Shown piece after piece: positions 1-8,717 of a stretch of 64,000 nt of DNA (position 1 is its first letter; every line of letters begins with the position of its first letter). Made by a program: the position numbers and the translations under genes. Where the stretch lies: NCBI GenBank assembly GCA_021323675.1, contig JAJPKP010000061.1, forward strand, positions 94,900-158,899, read 5' to 3'. Below the pieces are notes generated by a model, which did no database searches, had not been told where the DNA came from, and saw only the letters and a program-made list of their open reading frames with translations. The stretch is from Pseudomonadota bacterium. Lineage in GTDB: Bacteria; Desulfobacterota; Binatia; Binatales; Binataceae.

Positions 1-292
1 TTTCCGAGGCGGCGATACTGGAGATGCTCGAGCGACCTCGGCAATCGCTCAAGGTCAATTCATATCCAATCGAGATGCACGATCGCCGTCGATGCGTTCA
101 GCTTACGCTCTCGGTCTATAGGCGCGCCTTGGGGGAACCGCAGGCTGGCGCAAATGAGAAATCGCCGCAGCACCGTGGGCAGAACAGAGTCGCCATTTCG
201 CACCCCGATGCCGAAGCGGTCGCGCACGCGCATCGCGACGAACGACGGCCTCATAATCGAGCTTGACGATATCGCGGAGAGGAGCGCTGCAG
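1..292. other. Left-edge stretch with no gene that can be assigned
   Basis: One forward frame (from base 3) is open from the window edge to a TGA at 264-266, so the tail of an upstream polysaccharide gene is possible. Its last 60 residues are rich in Arg, His, Ala and Glu, as expected of out-of-frame high-GC sequence, and no family is recognised. The only firm signal is a Shine-Dalgarno-like AGAGGAG at 278-284 that serves the next gene. Confidence 0.4.
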
Positions 293-1606
293 GTGTCCTC
301 GCGCGGATGGCTGATTTTCGTCGTATGGATACTCGCGCCGGTCATCGTTGCCAAAGTCGCGGATATCAAGGCGATCGAAGCGGTTCTGATGCTGCTGTTC
401 GGATGGTGCGGCCTGGACGTAGTGACGGGAGGGGAATTCAAGCTGGAACGTCCGCTCGCGATTCTTCTGGCACAATGGGCGGTCTTTCTGGCTGCCGCCT
501 CGCTGCTCGCCGTGATCAGCCTGCGGCTGGAGTTCCATCCACCCACCGTTGCGAAAGGAAACCTGCTGCATTCGCCTCCTTTCACGTCCGCCGCGATTCT
601 GATGGAGACCCTCTTGTGCGTCGGCGCGCTCGTGTTTTTTGCGCAGATGATGGGTCGTGATGCGCGGCTTTTGCGCCTGGCCGCAAGACTCTATGTGTGG
701 ATCGGAGTCCTCTACGCAACCTACGCGATCATAAGCTGGACCGCGCTCGTTTTCTCTCACGCCGACTTGATCGGCGCCTACCTGACCGACAGCGGTGTCG
801 CCAGAGCGCGCGCGCTGTTTGCCGAGGGAGGCGAGTTCGGTCTCTATGCGGTCAGCGTGATCCTTATGGGGGCGTTTCGGCGATACGTTCTCAAAGACAT
901 GAGTCGCGCGGCTTTCTGGGCCGTTGTCGTTCCGGTGCTGTTGCTGAGCATGATTCTGTCGAAGTCGAAGGCTGGCGCGTTGTGCCTTATCGGCATATTC
1001 GCCTGGCGATCGGTCGTCCGCATGCGCATCCGTTATCTGCCCCTGATGGCCGCGGTCGCGCTTCTGCTCGTATGGACCACGCCTATAGTCGCCGGACTCG
1101 AGGGATACTGGATCATTTATCAGCACTTCGATGAGGTCGTGGCGACCCACGCCCAGGATCCCAGTATCGGATCGGGCCGGGCGGCCGCGGTAAGCGTGAT
1201 GCCCAAGCTCGTGAAGCTGCATCCATTCCTGGGCGTCGGAATAGGCAATTACGGACTCGTGAGAAACGATCCCGAGGTTGGAATTCCGGGTTCGGATGAA
1301 ATCCTGGATCGAGCGGGAATCGGGCTGCTCAGCTATACCGGCGAATTAGGGCTGCCATTGTTTGCATATTTGGTGTGGCTTGTGGCGCGACCGTGGCGGA
1401 TCGTGCGGAAGGCAAAGCCGCGCCTGCCGGAACTGGCGATCGTCCTGGCCGCGTTCCAGTTATTCGCGCAGGGAATCGAAGTTCAGATCACGTTCGTGTA
1501 CCCGTGGCTCGTGAGCGCGATAGCCCTGGGGTATTTCCTGTGTGAGCGCGATGCGGCGGTACGCAGATGTCGCACCTGCGCTTCGATTCAACTGGGTACA
1601 ATTTAG
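293..1606 (+). CDS. Polytopic membrane protein, O-antigen ligase/Wzy polymerase-like
   Basis: The predicted protein has 437 residues and about ten hydrophobic segments. Near residue 290 there is a soluble loop that includes the GVGIGNYG segment typical of the Wzy_C/O-antigen ligase family. Family members either polymerise lipid-linked repeat units or ligate finished glycan to an acceptor in the periplasm; sequence alone does not separate the two. An upstream TTG at 263 is possible, but the GTG at 293 has AGAGGAG eight bases before it, so that start was chosen. It is the first of six co-directional genes (a nucleotide-sugar dehydrogenase, cysH, two glycosyltransferases and a priming sugar transferase follow), which supports a surface-polysaccharide role. 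Family is fairly secure; exact activity is inferred. Confidence 0.75.
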   Translation: MSSRGWLIFVVWILAPVIVAKVADIKAIEAVLMLLFGWCGLDVVTGGEFKLERPLAILLAQWAVFLAAASLLAVISLRLEFHPPTVAKGNLLHSPPFTSAAILMETLLCVGALVFFAQMMGRDARLLRLAARLYVWIGVLYATYAIISWTALVFSHADLIGAYLTDSGVARARALFAEGGEFGLYAVSVILMGAFRRYVLKDMSRAAFWAVVVPVLLLSMILSKSKAGALCLIGIFAWRSVVRMRIRYLPLMAAVALLLVWTTPIVAGLEGYWIIYQHFDEVVATHAQDPSIGSGRAAAVSVMPKLVKLHPFLGVGIGNYGLVRNDPEVGIPGSDEILDRAGIGLLSYTGELGLPLFAYLVWLVARPWRIVRKAKPRLPELAIVLAAFQLFAQGIEVQITFVYPWLVSAIALGYFLCERDAAVRRCRTCASIQLGTI

Positions 1607-1760
1607 CTAACTATCTCAGTTTTCTTTCCGGGCAACCTAACAAGCCGCAAACCACATCGTCCGCGACGGACGAAGAAGTGCGTTGTCGTCTTGGCTCCGC
1701 GCGACACCGGCGAGTGCCGTTCGGGTGTTTCGTGGAGTGTCAAGGCGGATGAGAGGATGT

Positions 1761-3080
1761 GTGAGTATCGCAGATCAAGCTATCGAGAAGTTCGAAAAAC
1801 GGACCGCACGTGTTGGTGTGCTTGGTCTCGGCTATGCCGGCTTGCCGCTCGCCTGCACTTTCGCCGAGAGCGGTGTAACAACCGTCGGATTCGACATCGA
1901 TTCCGCGAAGATAGAAAAGTTGTCGCGCGGCGAGAGCTATATCGGACACATCTCATCAGATCGCCTGTCGAGAATCGTAAAGAACGGGAGATTTTACCCG
2001 GCGCCGGATTTCGCCGATCTCAGAAACTGCGATGCCGCAATAATCTGCGTTCCCACTCCGTTGGGCGAAGGCCGTGTCCCGGACCTGACCTATGTTATCG
2101 ACACCACGAAGGCGGTCGCTCAGCACCTTCATCGGGGACAACTCGTGGTTTTGGAGAGCACGACGTACCCCGGGACGGTGGACGAAGTCATGTTGCCAAT
2201 CCTGGGCGAGCGCGGATTACGAGCAGGAGAGGAAATATTTCTCGCGTTCTCTCCGGAACGGGAAGATCCCGCCAACGCGAAATTTTGCACCCGATCGATC
2301 CCTAAAGTAGTCGGAGGAGTGACGCCGAAGTGCCGCGAGGTGGCGTGCGCTGCCTATCGCATCGCGATCGACAAAATCGTTCCCGTGTCGTCGGCGCGAG
2401 TCGCGGAAGCGGCCAAGCTGCTGGAGAATATCTATCGATGCGTCAATATCGCGCTCGTGAATGAGCTCAAGCTGCTGTTCGACAGGATGGGTATTGACGT
2501 GTGGGAGGTGATCTCGGCCGCTTCAACCAAACCATTCGGGTTCACGCCCTTCTATCCGGGCCCGGGTCTGGGCGGTCATTGTATCCCTGTCGATCCGTTC
2601 TATTTGTCGTGGAAGGCGCGTCAATACAATTTCGAGACAAAGTTCATCGAGCTGGCCGGAGAGGTGAACACGGCGATGCCGGGGTATGTGGTGGACCGGC
2701 TTTCGAAGGCTCTCGAAGCGCGAGGCAAACCGCTGGACGGTTCGAGCGTGTTGCTGATCGGAGTTGCTTACAAGCGTGATGTGGAGGACGTTCGGGAGTC
2801 GCCGGCGCTGGCGATGATTCAATTACTCGAGAGCGCGGCGGCAAAGGTCAGCTACTACGATCCCTTCGTCCCGGTTTTGAAATCTCGCCATCTGTTTGCG
2901 CCGATGCGATCGGTCGAGCTTACGCAGGAGGCGCTCAAGCGAGCGGATGCGGTAGTTGTCGTCACCGACCACAGCAATGTGGACTACGAGATGATCGTCG
3001 CCAATGCGCAACTGGTGATCGACACGCGCAACGCGACAGCAGGCTGCCGCCCCGGGGCCAACAACGTCATCACCGCCTAG
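1761..3080 (+). CDS. UDP-N-acetyl-hexosamine 6-dehydrogenase (WbpA/WecC class)
   Basis: This enzyme oxidises C6 of a UDP-sugar to the uronic acid in two NAD-dependent steps and feeds uronates to polysaccharide assembly. An N-terminal Rossmann motif GLGYAGLPLA lies at residues 22-31. The central dimerisation helix region precedes the catalytic segment GGHCIPVDP, with the nucleophilic Cys at residue 274. The C-terminal UDP-binding domain contains the AYKRDVEDVRESPA stretch. The GGHCIPVDP form is characteristic of the UDP-GlcNAc/ManNAc dehydrogenase branch rather than classic UDP-glucose dehydrogenase. The start was set at GTG 1761, preceded by GAGAGG; the frame is open further upstream to a TTG at 1683, but that extension looks non-coding. 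At 439 residues it is of normal family length. The substrate epimer is not determinable. Confidence 0.9.
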   Translation: MSIADQAIEKFEKRTARVGVLGLGYAGLPLACTFAESGVTTVGFDIDSAKIEKLSRGESYIGHISSDRLSRIVKNGRFYPAPDFADLRNCDAAIICVPTPLGEGRVPDLTYVIDTTKAVAQHLHRGQLVVLESTTYPGTVDEVMLPILGERGLRAGEEIFLAFSPEREDPANAKFCTRSIPKVVGGVTPKCREVACAAYRIAIDKIVPVSSARVAEAAKLLENIYRCVNIALVNELKLLFDRMGIDVWEVISAASTKPFGFTPFYPGPGLGGHCIPVDPFYLSWKARQYNFETKFIELAGEVNTAMPGYVVDRLSKALEARGKPLDGSSVLLIGVAYKRDVEDVRESPALAMIQLLESAAAKVSYYDPFVPVLKSRHLFAPMRSVELTQEALKRADAVVVVTDHSNVDYEMIVANAQLVIDTRNATAGCRPGANNVITA

Positions 3081-3126
3081 CAGCTTCAGATACACTCTCG
3101 CGCGGAAGGAGCGACAGGAGCGGGAA

Positions 3127-3870
3127 ATGCCCGATAACCGGCCAGACAGATCGAATCCGGAGGACCTGATAAGAGAATTCGACGGCGGAGACCCGGTCGA
3201 ATTGCTTCGATGGGCCGCGCGGCGGTTTGGAAAGAGGCTCGCGCTCTGCTCCTCCTTCGGTCCCGAGAGCATCGTGATTCTGCACATGTTCTCGCGGATC
3301 GGGGCTCCCGTCCGCATCTTCACCCTCGATACCGGGCGGCTATACCCCGAAACGTACGCGCTGATGGAACGTTGCGAAGCGTTCTTCCGCGCTTCCATCG
3401 AGGTTTTCAGCGCCGATCCGGAGCGGGTGCGCGAGATGGTGTCCGCCCACGGCATCAACCTCTTCTTTCGAAGTCCCCAACTGCGCCGCCTCTGTTGCGA
3501 AGTGCGCAAAGTTGAGCCGTTGAGGCGCGCTCTGAACGGCGTGGATGCATGGATTACGGGATTGCGCCGCGATCAGAGCCATAGCCGCAGCCAGGTTCAG
3601 CTTGTCGAGCGCGACGACGACCACGGCGGTCTGATTAAACTCAACCCGCTCGCCGACTGGACGGAAGAGATGGTGTGGAAATATGTAAGGGAGGAGGGGC
3701 TGCCGTATAACGAGCTGCACGACAAGGGATACCGCAGCATCGGATGCGCGCCTTGCACGCGTCCGACCGGCCCATGCAATGATTTTCGCGCGGGCCGATG
3801 GTGGTGGGAAAATGGATCGAACGCGAAGGAGTGCGGTATTCATTCCTACCGGCGCCCCGGTATCGAATGA
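3127..3870 (+). CDS. cysH: Assimilatory adenylylsulfate (APS) reductase, CysH family
   Basis: CysH reduces activated sulfate to sulfite using thioredoxin or glutaredoxin. The protein has the PP-loop-like SSFGPES segment near residue 42 and the LDTGRLYPET motif. It has the Cys pairs C123-C124 and C207-C210 that ligate a 4Fe-4S cluster, and the C-terminal ECGIH motif with catalytic Cys236. The four cluster cysteines place it in the APS-reducing branch (EC 1.8.4.10) rather than the PAPS branch. At 247 residues it is full length. A GGAG sits six bases before the ATG. It lies 46 nt after the dehydrogenase and 42 nt before a glycosyltransferase on the same strand, an unusual position for a sulfate-assimilation gene. 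No other sulfate-activation gene (cysD, cysN, sat) is in the window. Confidence 0.93.
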   Translation: MPDNRPDRSNPEDLIREFDGGDPVELLRWAARRFGKRLALCSSFGPESIVILHMFSRIGAPVRIFTLDTGRLYPETYALMERCEAFFRASIEVFSADPERVREMVSAHGINLFFRSPQLRRLCCEVRKVEPLRRALNGVDAWITGLRRDQSHSRSQVQLVERDDDHGGLIKLNPLADWTEEMVWKYVREEGLPYNELHDKGYRSIGCAPCTRPTGPCNDFRAGRWWWENGSNAKECGIHSYRRPGIE

Positions 3871-3912
3871 AGCGGACGTGAATCCAACCGTAATCGTTCC
3901 GCGCGGAGCGTC

Positions 3913-5028
3913 ATGACGATTCCGCTATCGTCCGCGACGGTGGTGATCGACTCCCGGCTGGGTTCTGGAATAGGCAGAATCGTAAAGAACGTCGTTCCTC
4001 GTATCGCGAACCAGGTAAAGCGGCTGATCCTCCTTGGCCGCGAGGACCCGCGCGAGGCCTGGAATATCGGCGCTGCCAATGTCGAATACGTAAAGTACGA
4101 TGCGCGAGCCTACAGCCTCGCGGAGCAATATCGATTTCCGTTGGCGCGCGCCATACGCGCGGACCTTCTGCACGTTCCGCACTACAATGTTCCGCTGTTA
4201 TGGCCTAAGCCGTTGGTGGTGACCGTGAATGATTTGACGCAGTTCACACCGGAATTCGGCGCAGGCCGCATCAAGCGCGCGTTCGCAAGATCGTTCATCG
4301 CCTGGGCGCTGTGGCGGGCCAACCAGATCCTGACGATATCGCATTACGTGCGCGGTGATTTCATCCGTCAATATGGAGCGAGGGCCGCGCGTCTCAGCGT
4401 CTGCCATCCAGGGGTGGATCCGAAGATCTTTCGGCCGATCGAGAAGCGGAGGGCGCTGGAGCAGGTCGGAAACGAACTGGGAATCAAATTTCCGTTCGTC
4501 CTGTGTGTCGGGAGCGTCCGGCCGAACAAGAACGTGGCCGGATTGATCGCCGCCTTTTCCATTGCGAGGCGACAGCCCGGCTTTGAGCATCACCTTGTGA
4601 TTGCCGGAGAGCGCGAAGGCTTCATGACTGCCGCGAGATTGGCAATTCCGCCGGAGGTGAGAGAGTGCGTTGTTTTCACTGGCTATGTCCCGGATCGCAT
4701 GCTTCCCGTCCTGTATGCGGCCGCCGACGTGTTCGTGCTTCCCTCTTTGTCGGAAGGATTCGGTATCCCGCTGCTGGAGGCGATGGCGTGCGGCACCCCG
4801 ACCGTGGCCTCAAATCGTACTGCTTTGCCCGAGGTGGCAGGTGACGCGGCCTTGATGGTCGATCCGTGCGACACGGAACAACTCGCATCCGCGATAGTCC
4901 GGGCGGCCCGCGATGAGAAGCTGCGCACATGCCTGATCGATGCGGGCAAGCGGCGCGCCGCTCGCTTCGACTGGGATCAGACGGCGGAACGCCACCTCGA
5001 AGCGTACAGCAGGGCGCTGAACTCCTGA
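3913..5028 (+). CDS. GT4-family glycosyltransferase
   Basis: This is a retaining GT-B fold enzyme expected to add a sugar to a lipid-linked glycan on the cytoplasmic face of the membrane. The C-terminal half has the family signature: the VGSVRPNKN segment at the start of the donor-binding domain, a VVFTGYVPD segment, and the E-x7-E element EGFGIPLLE followed by AMACGTP. The N-terminal acceptor domain is less conserved. At 371 residues it is complete. A GGAG lies just upstream of the ATG at 3913. It follows cysH by 42 nt and precedes another GT4 gene, consistent with one polysaccharide operon. Donor and acceptor cannot be read from sequence. Confidence 0.9.
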   Translation: MTIPLSSATVVIDSRLGSGIGRIVKNVVPRIANQVKRLILLGREDPREAWNIGAANVEYVKYDARAYSLAEQYRFPLARAIRADLLHVPHYNVPLLWPKPLVVTVNDLTQFTPEFGAGRIKRAFARSFIAWALWRANQILTISHYVRGDFIRQYGARAARLSVCHPGVDPKIFRPIEKRRALEQVGNELGIKFPFVLCVGSVRPNKNVAGLIAAFSIARRQPGFEHHLVIAGEREGFMTAARLAIPPEVRECVVFTGYVPDRMLPVLYAAADVFVLPSLSEGFGIPLLEAMACGTPTVASNRTALPEVAGDAALMVDPCDTEQLASAIVRAARDEKLRTCLIDAGKRRAARFDWDQTAERHLEAYSRALNS

Positions 5029-5089
5029 ATGGTTACATCGCGGATGCCCGGGGCTGACCGCTCCAACTATCCGGAGTGAGTATAGGCGA

Positions 5090-6235
5090 TTGCGAGTCGC
5101 GTTGGTTCATTACTGGCTTGTGAATATGCGCGGGGGAGAACGAGTGTTGGAGGAGTTGTGCTCGATGTTCCCCGGTGCCGACATCTTCACGCACGTTTAT
5201 GTGCCCGAGCGAATCTCCGAAGAGATTCGGAGCCATCGCGTGCACACCACGTTCGTTCAGAAGCTTCCCGGCGCGAGGCGGCATCATCAATGGTTCCTGC
5301 CGGTCATGCCGATTGCCCTAGAACAGGTCGATTTGCGCGACTACGACCTCGTGATTAGCAGTGAGTCAGGTCCTGCCAAGGGGGTAATCGTCAGGCCGGA
5401 CGCCATCCACCTATGCTACTGCCATTCTCCGATGCGCTATATCTGGGATCTTTACCAGGAGCATCTTCGTTATCTGCGCGGGCCGGGCAGGATGGCCATG
5501 CGGCTCATCGCCCACTATATGCGGATGTGGGACGCGGAAAGCGCGCGAAGAGTCAGTGCCTTTGTAGCCAATTCGCGATTCGTGGCTCAGCGCGTGCGCG
5601 CCTATTATCAGCGCGAAGCGCAGGTGGTGCATCCGCCAGTCGATATCGGCGCGTTTTCTCCTTCGGAACCAAAAGATGACGAGTACCTGGTAGTCAGTCA
5701 GCTTGTGCCGTACAAGCGGATCGATTTGGCGATTGCCGCGTTCAACCGCAGCGGCAGGAAGCTCACGGTAATCGGCGAGGGCGCACTGCTCGACGATCTG
5801 CGCGCCCTGGCGAGACCCAACGTGAGGCTTGTCGGATGGCAGCCGTTCGAGGTGATTCGTGAACAGTACGCTCGTTGCCGGGCTTTGATTTTCCCCGGCC
5901 TCGAAGACTTCGGAATCGTTCCGGTTGAAGCGATGGCGTCCGGGAAGCCCGTGATCGCGTACCGAGGCGGCGGCGCGCTGGAGACAGTCGTGGAAGGGAG
6001 GACGGGAGTGTTTTTCGACGAACAATCGCCCGATTCGCTGAACCGAGCGATAGGCGATTTCGAACGAAAGTCGCCGCAATTCTCCGCGGCCGCGATCGCC
6101 GAACATGCGCGCCGGTTTGACCGAAGCGCGTTCGTTCGTGGAATCAATGCGATAGTCGAGCGGATAACCAAAGCCCCCCGCACCGAGCGGTATCTCGAAG
6201 ACAGTGACGGCGAGCGGCGATGGTCGGTCGCCTGA
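5090..6235 (+). CDS. GT4-family glycosyltransferase (mannosyltransferase-like)
   Basis: A second GT-B glycosyltransferase of the cluster, 381 residues. The N-terminus (MRVALVHYWL, then MRGGERVLE) is typical of the WbaZ-like mannosyltransferase group. The C-terminal donor domain carries the E-x7-E element EDFGIVPVE followed by AMASGKPV. The start is a TTG at 5090 with only a weak upstream SD; it is preferred because the family begins exactly with this valine-rich first strand and no in-frame ATG lies nearby. It sits 61 nt after the previous GT and 53 nt before the priming transferase. The GT4 call is secure; a mannose donor is a guess from the subfamily. Confidence 0.88.
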   Translation: MRVALVHYWLVNMRGGERVLEELCSMFPGADIFTHVYVPERISEEIRSHRVHTTFVQKLPGARRHHQWFLPVMPIALEQVDLRDYDLVISSESGPAKGVIVRPDAIHLCYCHSPMRYIWDLYQEHLRYLRGPGRMAMRLIAHYMRMWDAESARRVSAFVANSRFVAQRVRAYYQREAQVVHPPVDIGAFSPSEPKDDEYLVVSQLVPYKRIDLAIAAFNRSGRKLTVIGEGALLDDLRALARPNVRLVGWQPFEVIREQYARCRALIFPGLEDFGIVPVEAMASGKPVIAYRGGGALETVVEGRTGVFFDEQSPDSLNRAIGDFERKSPQFSAAAIAEHARRFDRSAFVRGINAIVERITKAPRTERYLEDSDGERRWSVA

Positions 6236-6288
6236 TTGACGGCGCGATCCGTTGCCCCGGCCGGTTCGGTTCGCAAACCCGATCGTAG

Positions 6289-7689
6289 ATGTTGAAAGAA
6301 AAGCCCGCGACGTTTTCCGGGATCGCGCGCGCGGTCGATTTGGCGTTGATTGTGGCCGCGTTCGCCGTTACCGCGATCGGGTGCCAGGACGCGACGCACA
6401 TGATGGTGCTTCCCTGGCTGCGCGGGATCGCTCCCCAGCAGGAGGTGCTTCATCAGTACGAGCTTCTGCTGCTGACGAGCCTGATCATATGGATCGCGGT
6501 GACTCAGTGGCGGGAGAGTTACCGATCGCATCGCGCCGATCATCTGTGGCCACTTTTGCGCGATCAGGTGACCACCGAGCTTTTGTGGGCGATGGCGGTG
6601 GCCGCACTGACGTTTTTCTTCAAACTGAACATCGTCAGCAGAGTTTTCCTGCTCGCGTTCTTTCCGGTCAGCATTGTGATGTTGTCCGCGCGGCAACTGG
6701 CGGTTCGCGCGTTTCTCAATCAGGCGAGGAAGAAGGGACTCAACATTCGCCGGATCGTTGTCATGGGCGAGCCCGGCTGTGCGCGCAAGTTCGCGCGTTT
6801 CATCAGAGAGGAAGGCGGTCCCGGATACCGTATCGCAGGGCTCACGACATTTTCGAGCGCCAACTCCGGCGAGATCATTAAGGAAGATTTTGACGAAGCG
6901 TTTCTCACGCTGGAGAGCGCGCAAGCGGATTTGGAGTGCGCGGTCCTGAAGCTTCTAAAAATGGGAAAGCGTGTGCACATAGTACCAGGACTTTTCGACG
7001 GCACCCTTTTCAGAAGAAACCTGGAAGAGTTTGCTGGCGTCCCGGTCCTTTCCCTGGGCGGCTACAGCGTTGATCCGGTAGAAGCGGCCGCGAAGAGGCT
7101 GCTCGATCTGATCGGCGCATCTCTGTTGCTGATTCTCTTCGCTCCCATCCTGTTGCTCTGTGCCCTCTGGGTGAAGCTGTTGTCCGCGGGGCCCGTATTC
7201 TTCTCGCAGGAGAGACTTGGGAGGAATGGAAAGCGGTTTAGAATACTGAAGTTTCGGACCATGTACCCCGATGCCGAAGCGAGGCTGCACGCCGACCCGG
7301 TGCTCTATCAAAAATATGTCGAAAACAATTTCAAGCTCCCCAAAGGAGAGGATCCGCGAATCGTTCCTGGCGGTAATTTCCTGCGCAGCAGCAGCCTCGA
7401 CGAACTGCCCCAGCTCTTCAACGTGCTCAAAGGCGACATGAGCCTGGTCGGACCGCGGCCGATAGTTCCTCCTGAAATCGGGCAGTATGGCGAATACGGG
7501 CCTTTATTCTTGTCGGTTAAGCCCGGGATTACCGGCTATTGGCAAGTTCAGGGTAGAAGCGAGATAAAGGACTTCTCACACCGTGCCGCCCTGGATATCG
7601 GTTACATCCGCGATCAATCACTCAAGACCGACGTAGATATACTGCTTAAGACAATTCCTGCCGTGCTGCGCCGCAAAGGCGCCCATTAG
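6289..7689 (+). CDS. Polyprenyl-phosphate sugar-1-phosphate transferase (priming enzyme)
   Basis: This membrane enzyme starts each repeat unit by moving a sugar-1-phosphate from a UDP-sugar to undecaprenyl phosphate. The N-terminal half has about four hydrophobic segments and a CoA-binding-like region as in WcaJ/WbaP proteins. A fifth membrane segment near residue 265 is followed by the catalytic domain with [37 protein letters not shown] and [10 protein letters not shown], all hallmarks of the family. At 466 residues it has the full two-part architecture. It is the last gene of the forward polysaccharide run, convergent with an epimerase 16 nt away. The identity of the first sugar (Glc, Gal or GlcNAc) is not determinable. 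Confidence 0.92.
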   Translation: MLKEKPATFSGIARAVDLALIVAAFAVTAIGCQDATHMMVLPWLRGIAPQQEVLHQYELLLLTSLIIWIAVTQWRESYRSHRADHLWPLLRDQVTTELLWAMAVAALTFFFKLNIVSRVFLLAFFPVSIVMLSARQLAVRAFLNQARKKGLNIRRIVVMGEPGCARKFARFIREEGGPGYRIAGLTTFSSANSGEIIKEDFDEAFLTLESAQADLECAVLKLLKMGKRVHIVPGLFDGTLFRRNLEEFAGVPVLSLGGYSVDPVEAAAKRLLDLIGASLLLILFAPILLLCALWVKLLSAGPVFFSQERLGRNGKRFRILKFRTMYPDAEARLHADPVLYQKYVENNFKLPKGEDPRIVPGGNFLRSSSLDELPQLFNVLKGDMSLVGPRPIVPPEIGQYGEYGPLFLSVKPGITGYWQVQGRSEIKDFSHRAALDIGYIRDQSLKTDVDILLKTIPAVLRRKGAH

Positions 7690-7705
7690 CTCCCACCGTC
7701 CGCGA

Positions 7706-8641
7706 TCAGAGTTCCGCTCGTAGTCCGGCCCGCTGAATCAGCTCCGCGATCCCTTCCTTAAAGGCGACCGCCGGACGCCATCCCAAAATCTTCTGTGCCT
7801 GGCTATTGTCAGCCAGAGTATCGCGCGGGTCGCCCGGACGGGGCGGCCGGTGAGTCACCGGACCGCCGATAATTTGCGCGACCTGATTGACGCTGACATT
7901 GTTGCCCGCGCCGATATTGATTGCGCGGCCGTCCGCCACTTCGCACTCCATCGCAAGCAGGTTTGCGCGCACCACATCGCGAACGTGAGTGAAGTCGCGG
8001 GTCTGCTCTCCATCGCCGTCGATCGTCAGCGGCTCGCCCGCCAGCCGTTGTCTCAGGAACACGCTGATCACCGTTACGTACGCTCCCTCGGTCGCCATCC
8101 GCGGTCCGAAGACGTTGAAGTATCTCAGCGTTAAGGTCTGTATCCCGTAGAACCGGTGAAACAGGCGAGTGTAGTACTCGCCGATATACTTCTGCAGTCC
8201 ATACGGATTCAGGGGGCTGGCCGGCATATCTTCGCGCAGAGGAAGAGACGGCTGATCTCCATAGACCGACGATGACCCGGAATTGACTACTCTGCGCACT
8301 TTAGCATCGCGCGCCGCCACCAGGACATTCAAGGTGCCGGTTGCATTGGTGGCATGAGTTTCAAGCGGCTTTTCAATTGACAGCGGGACGCGCGCCAATG
8401 CCGCCGTGTGAAACACGCAATCCACCCCGGAGAATGCCGGGCGAATCGCCTCGAGGTCGCGAATGTCTTTTTCAACAAGGTCGGCTTTGGGATTCAGATT
8501 CTCGCGCTTGCCGGTCGCGAACGTGTCGATTACCCGCACGCGATGGCCGCGCGCGATCAGTTCGTCAACCAGGGTCGATCCGATGAATCCGGCGCCGCCG
8601 GTGACCAGTACAGTGCGTGTTCCGGATGACATAGGTATCAA
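7706..8641 (-). CDS. NAD-dependent sugar-nucleotide epimerase/dehydratase (extended SDR)
   Basis: This extended short-chain dehydrogenase probably epimerises a UDP-hexose or UDP-HexNAc at C4. It shows the Rossmann motif TGGAGFIGS near the N-terminus, a catalytic Ser segment (SGSSSVYGD), the YGLQK catalytic pair and the RYFNVFGPR signature. At 311 residues it is full length. The TTG at 8641 has AAGGA six bases upstream on its own strand, whereas the ATG nine bases further in has no SD at a useful distance, so the TTG was chosen. It points toward the priming transferase, so it is transcribed separately yet probably supplies a sugar nucleotide to the same pathway. UDP-glucose 4-epimerase and UDP-GlcNAc 4-epimerase are equally possible. 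Confidence 0.85.
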   Translation of the reverse strand: MIPMSSGTRTVLVTGGAGFIGSTLVDELIARGHRVRVIDTFATGKRENLNPKADLVEKDIRDLEAIRPAFSGVDCVFHTAALARVPLSIEKPLETHATNATGTLNVLVAARDAKVRRVVNSGSSSVYGDQPSLPLREDMPASPLNPYGLQKYIGEYYTRLFHRFYGIQTLTLRYFNVFGPRMATEGAYVTVISVFLRQRLAGEPLTIDGDGEQTRDFTHVRDVVRANLLAMECEVADGRAINIGAGNNVSVNQVAQIIGGPVTHRPPRPGDPRDTLADNSQAQKILGWRPAVAFKEGIAELIQRAGLRAEL

Positions 8642-8717
8642 CCACGATCCTTGTACAGAGTTGGCATGTCAATCATGGTCCGCGAGGAGAACTGCCTTGG
8701 GTTGGACTTCGATGCGC

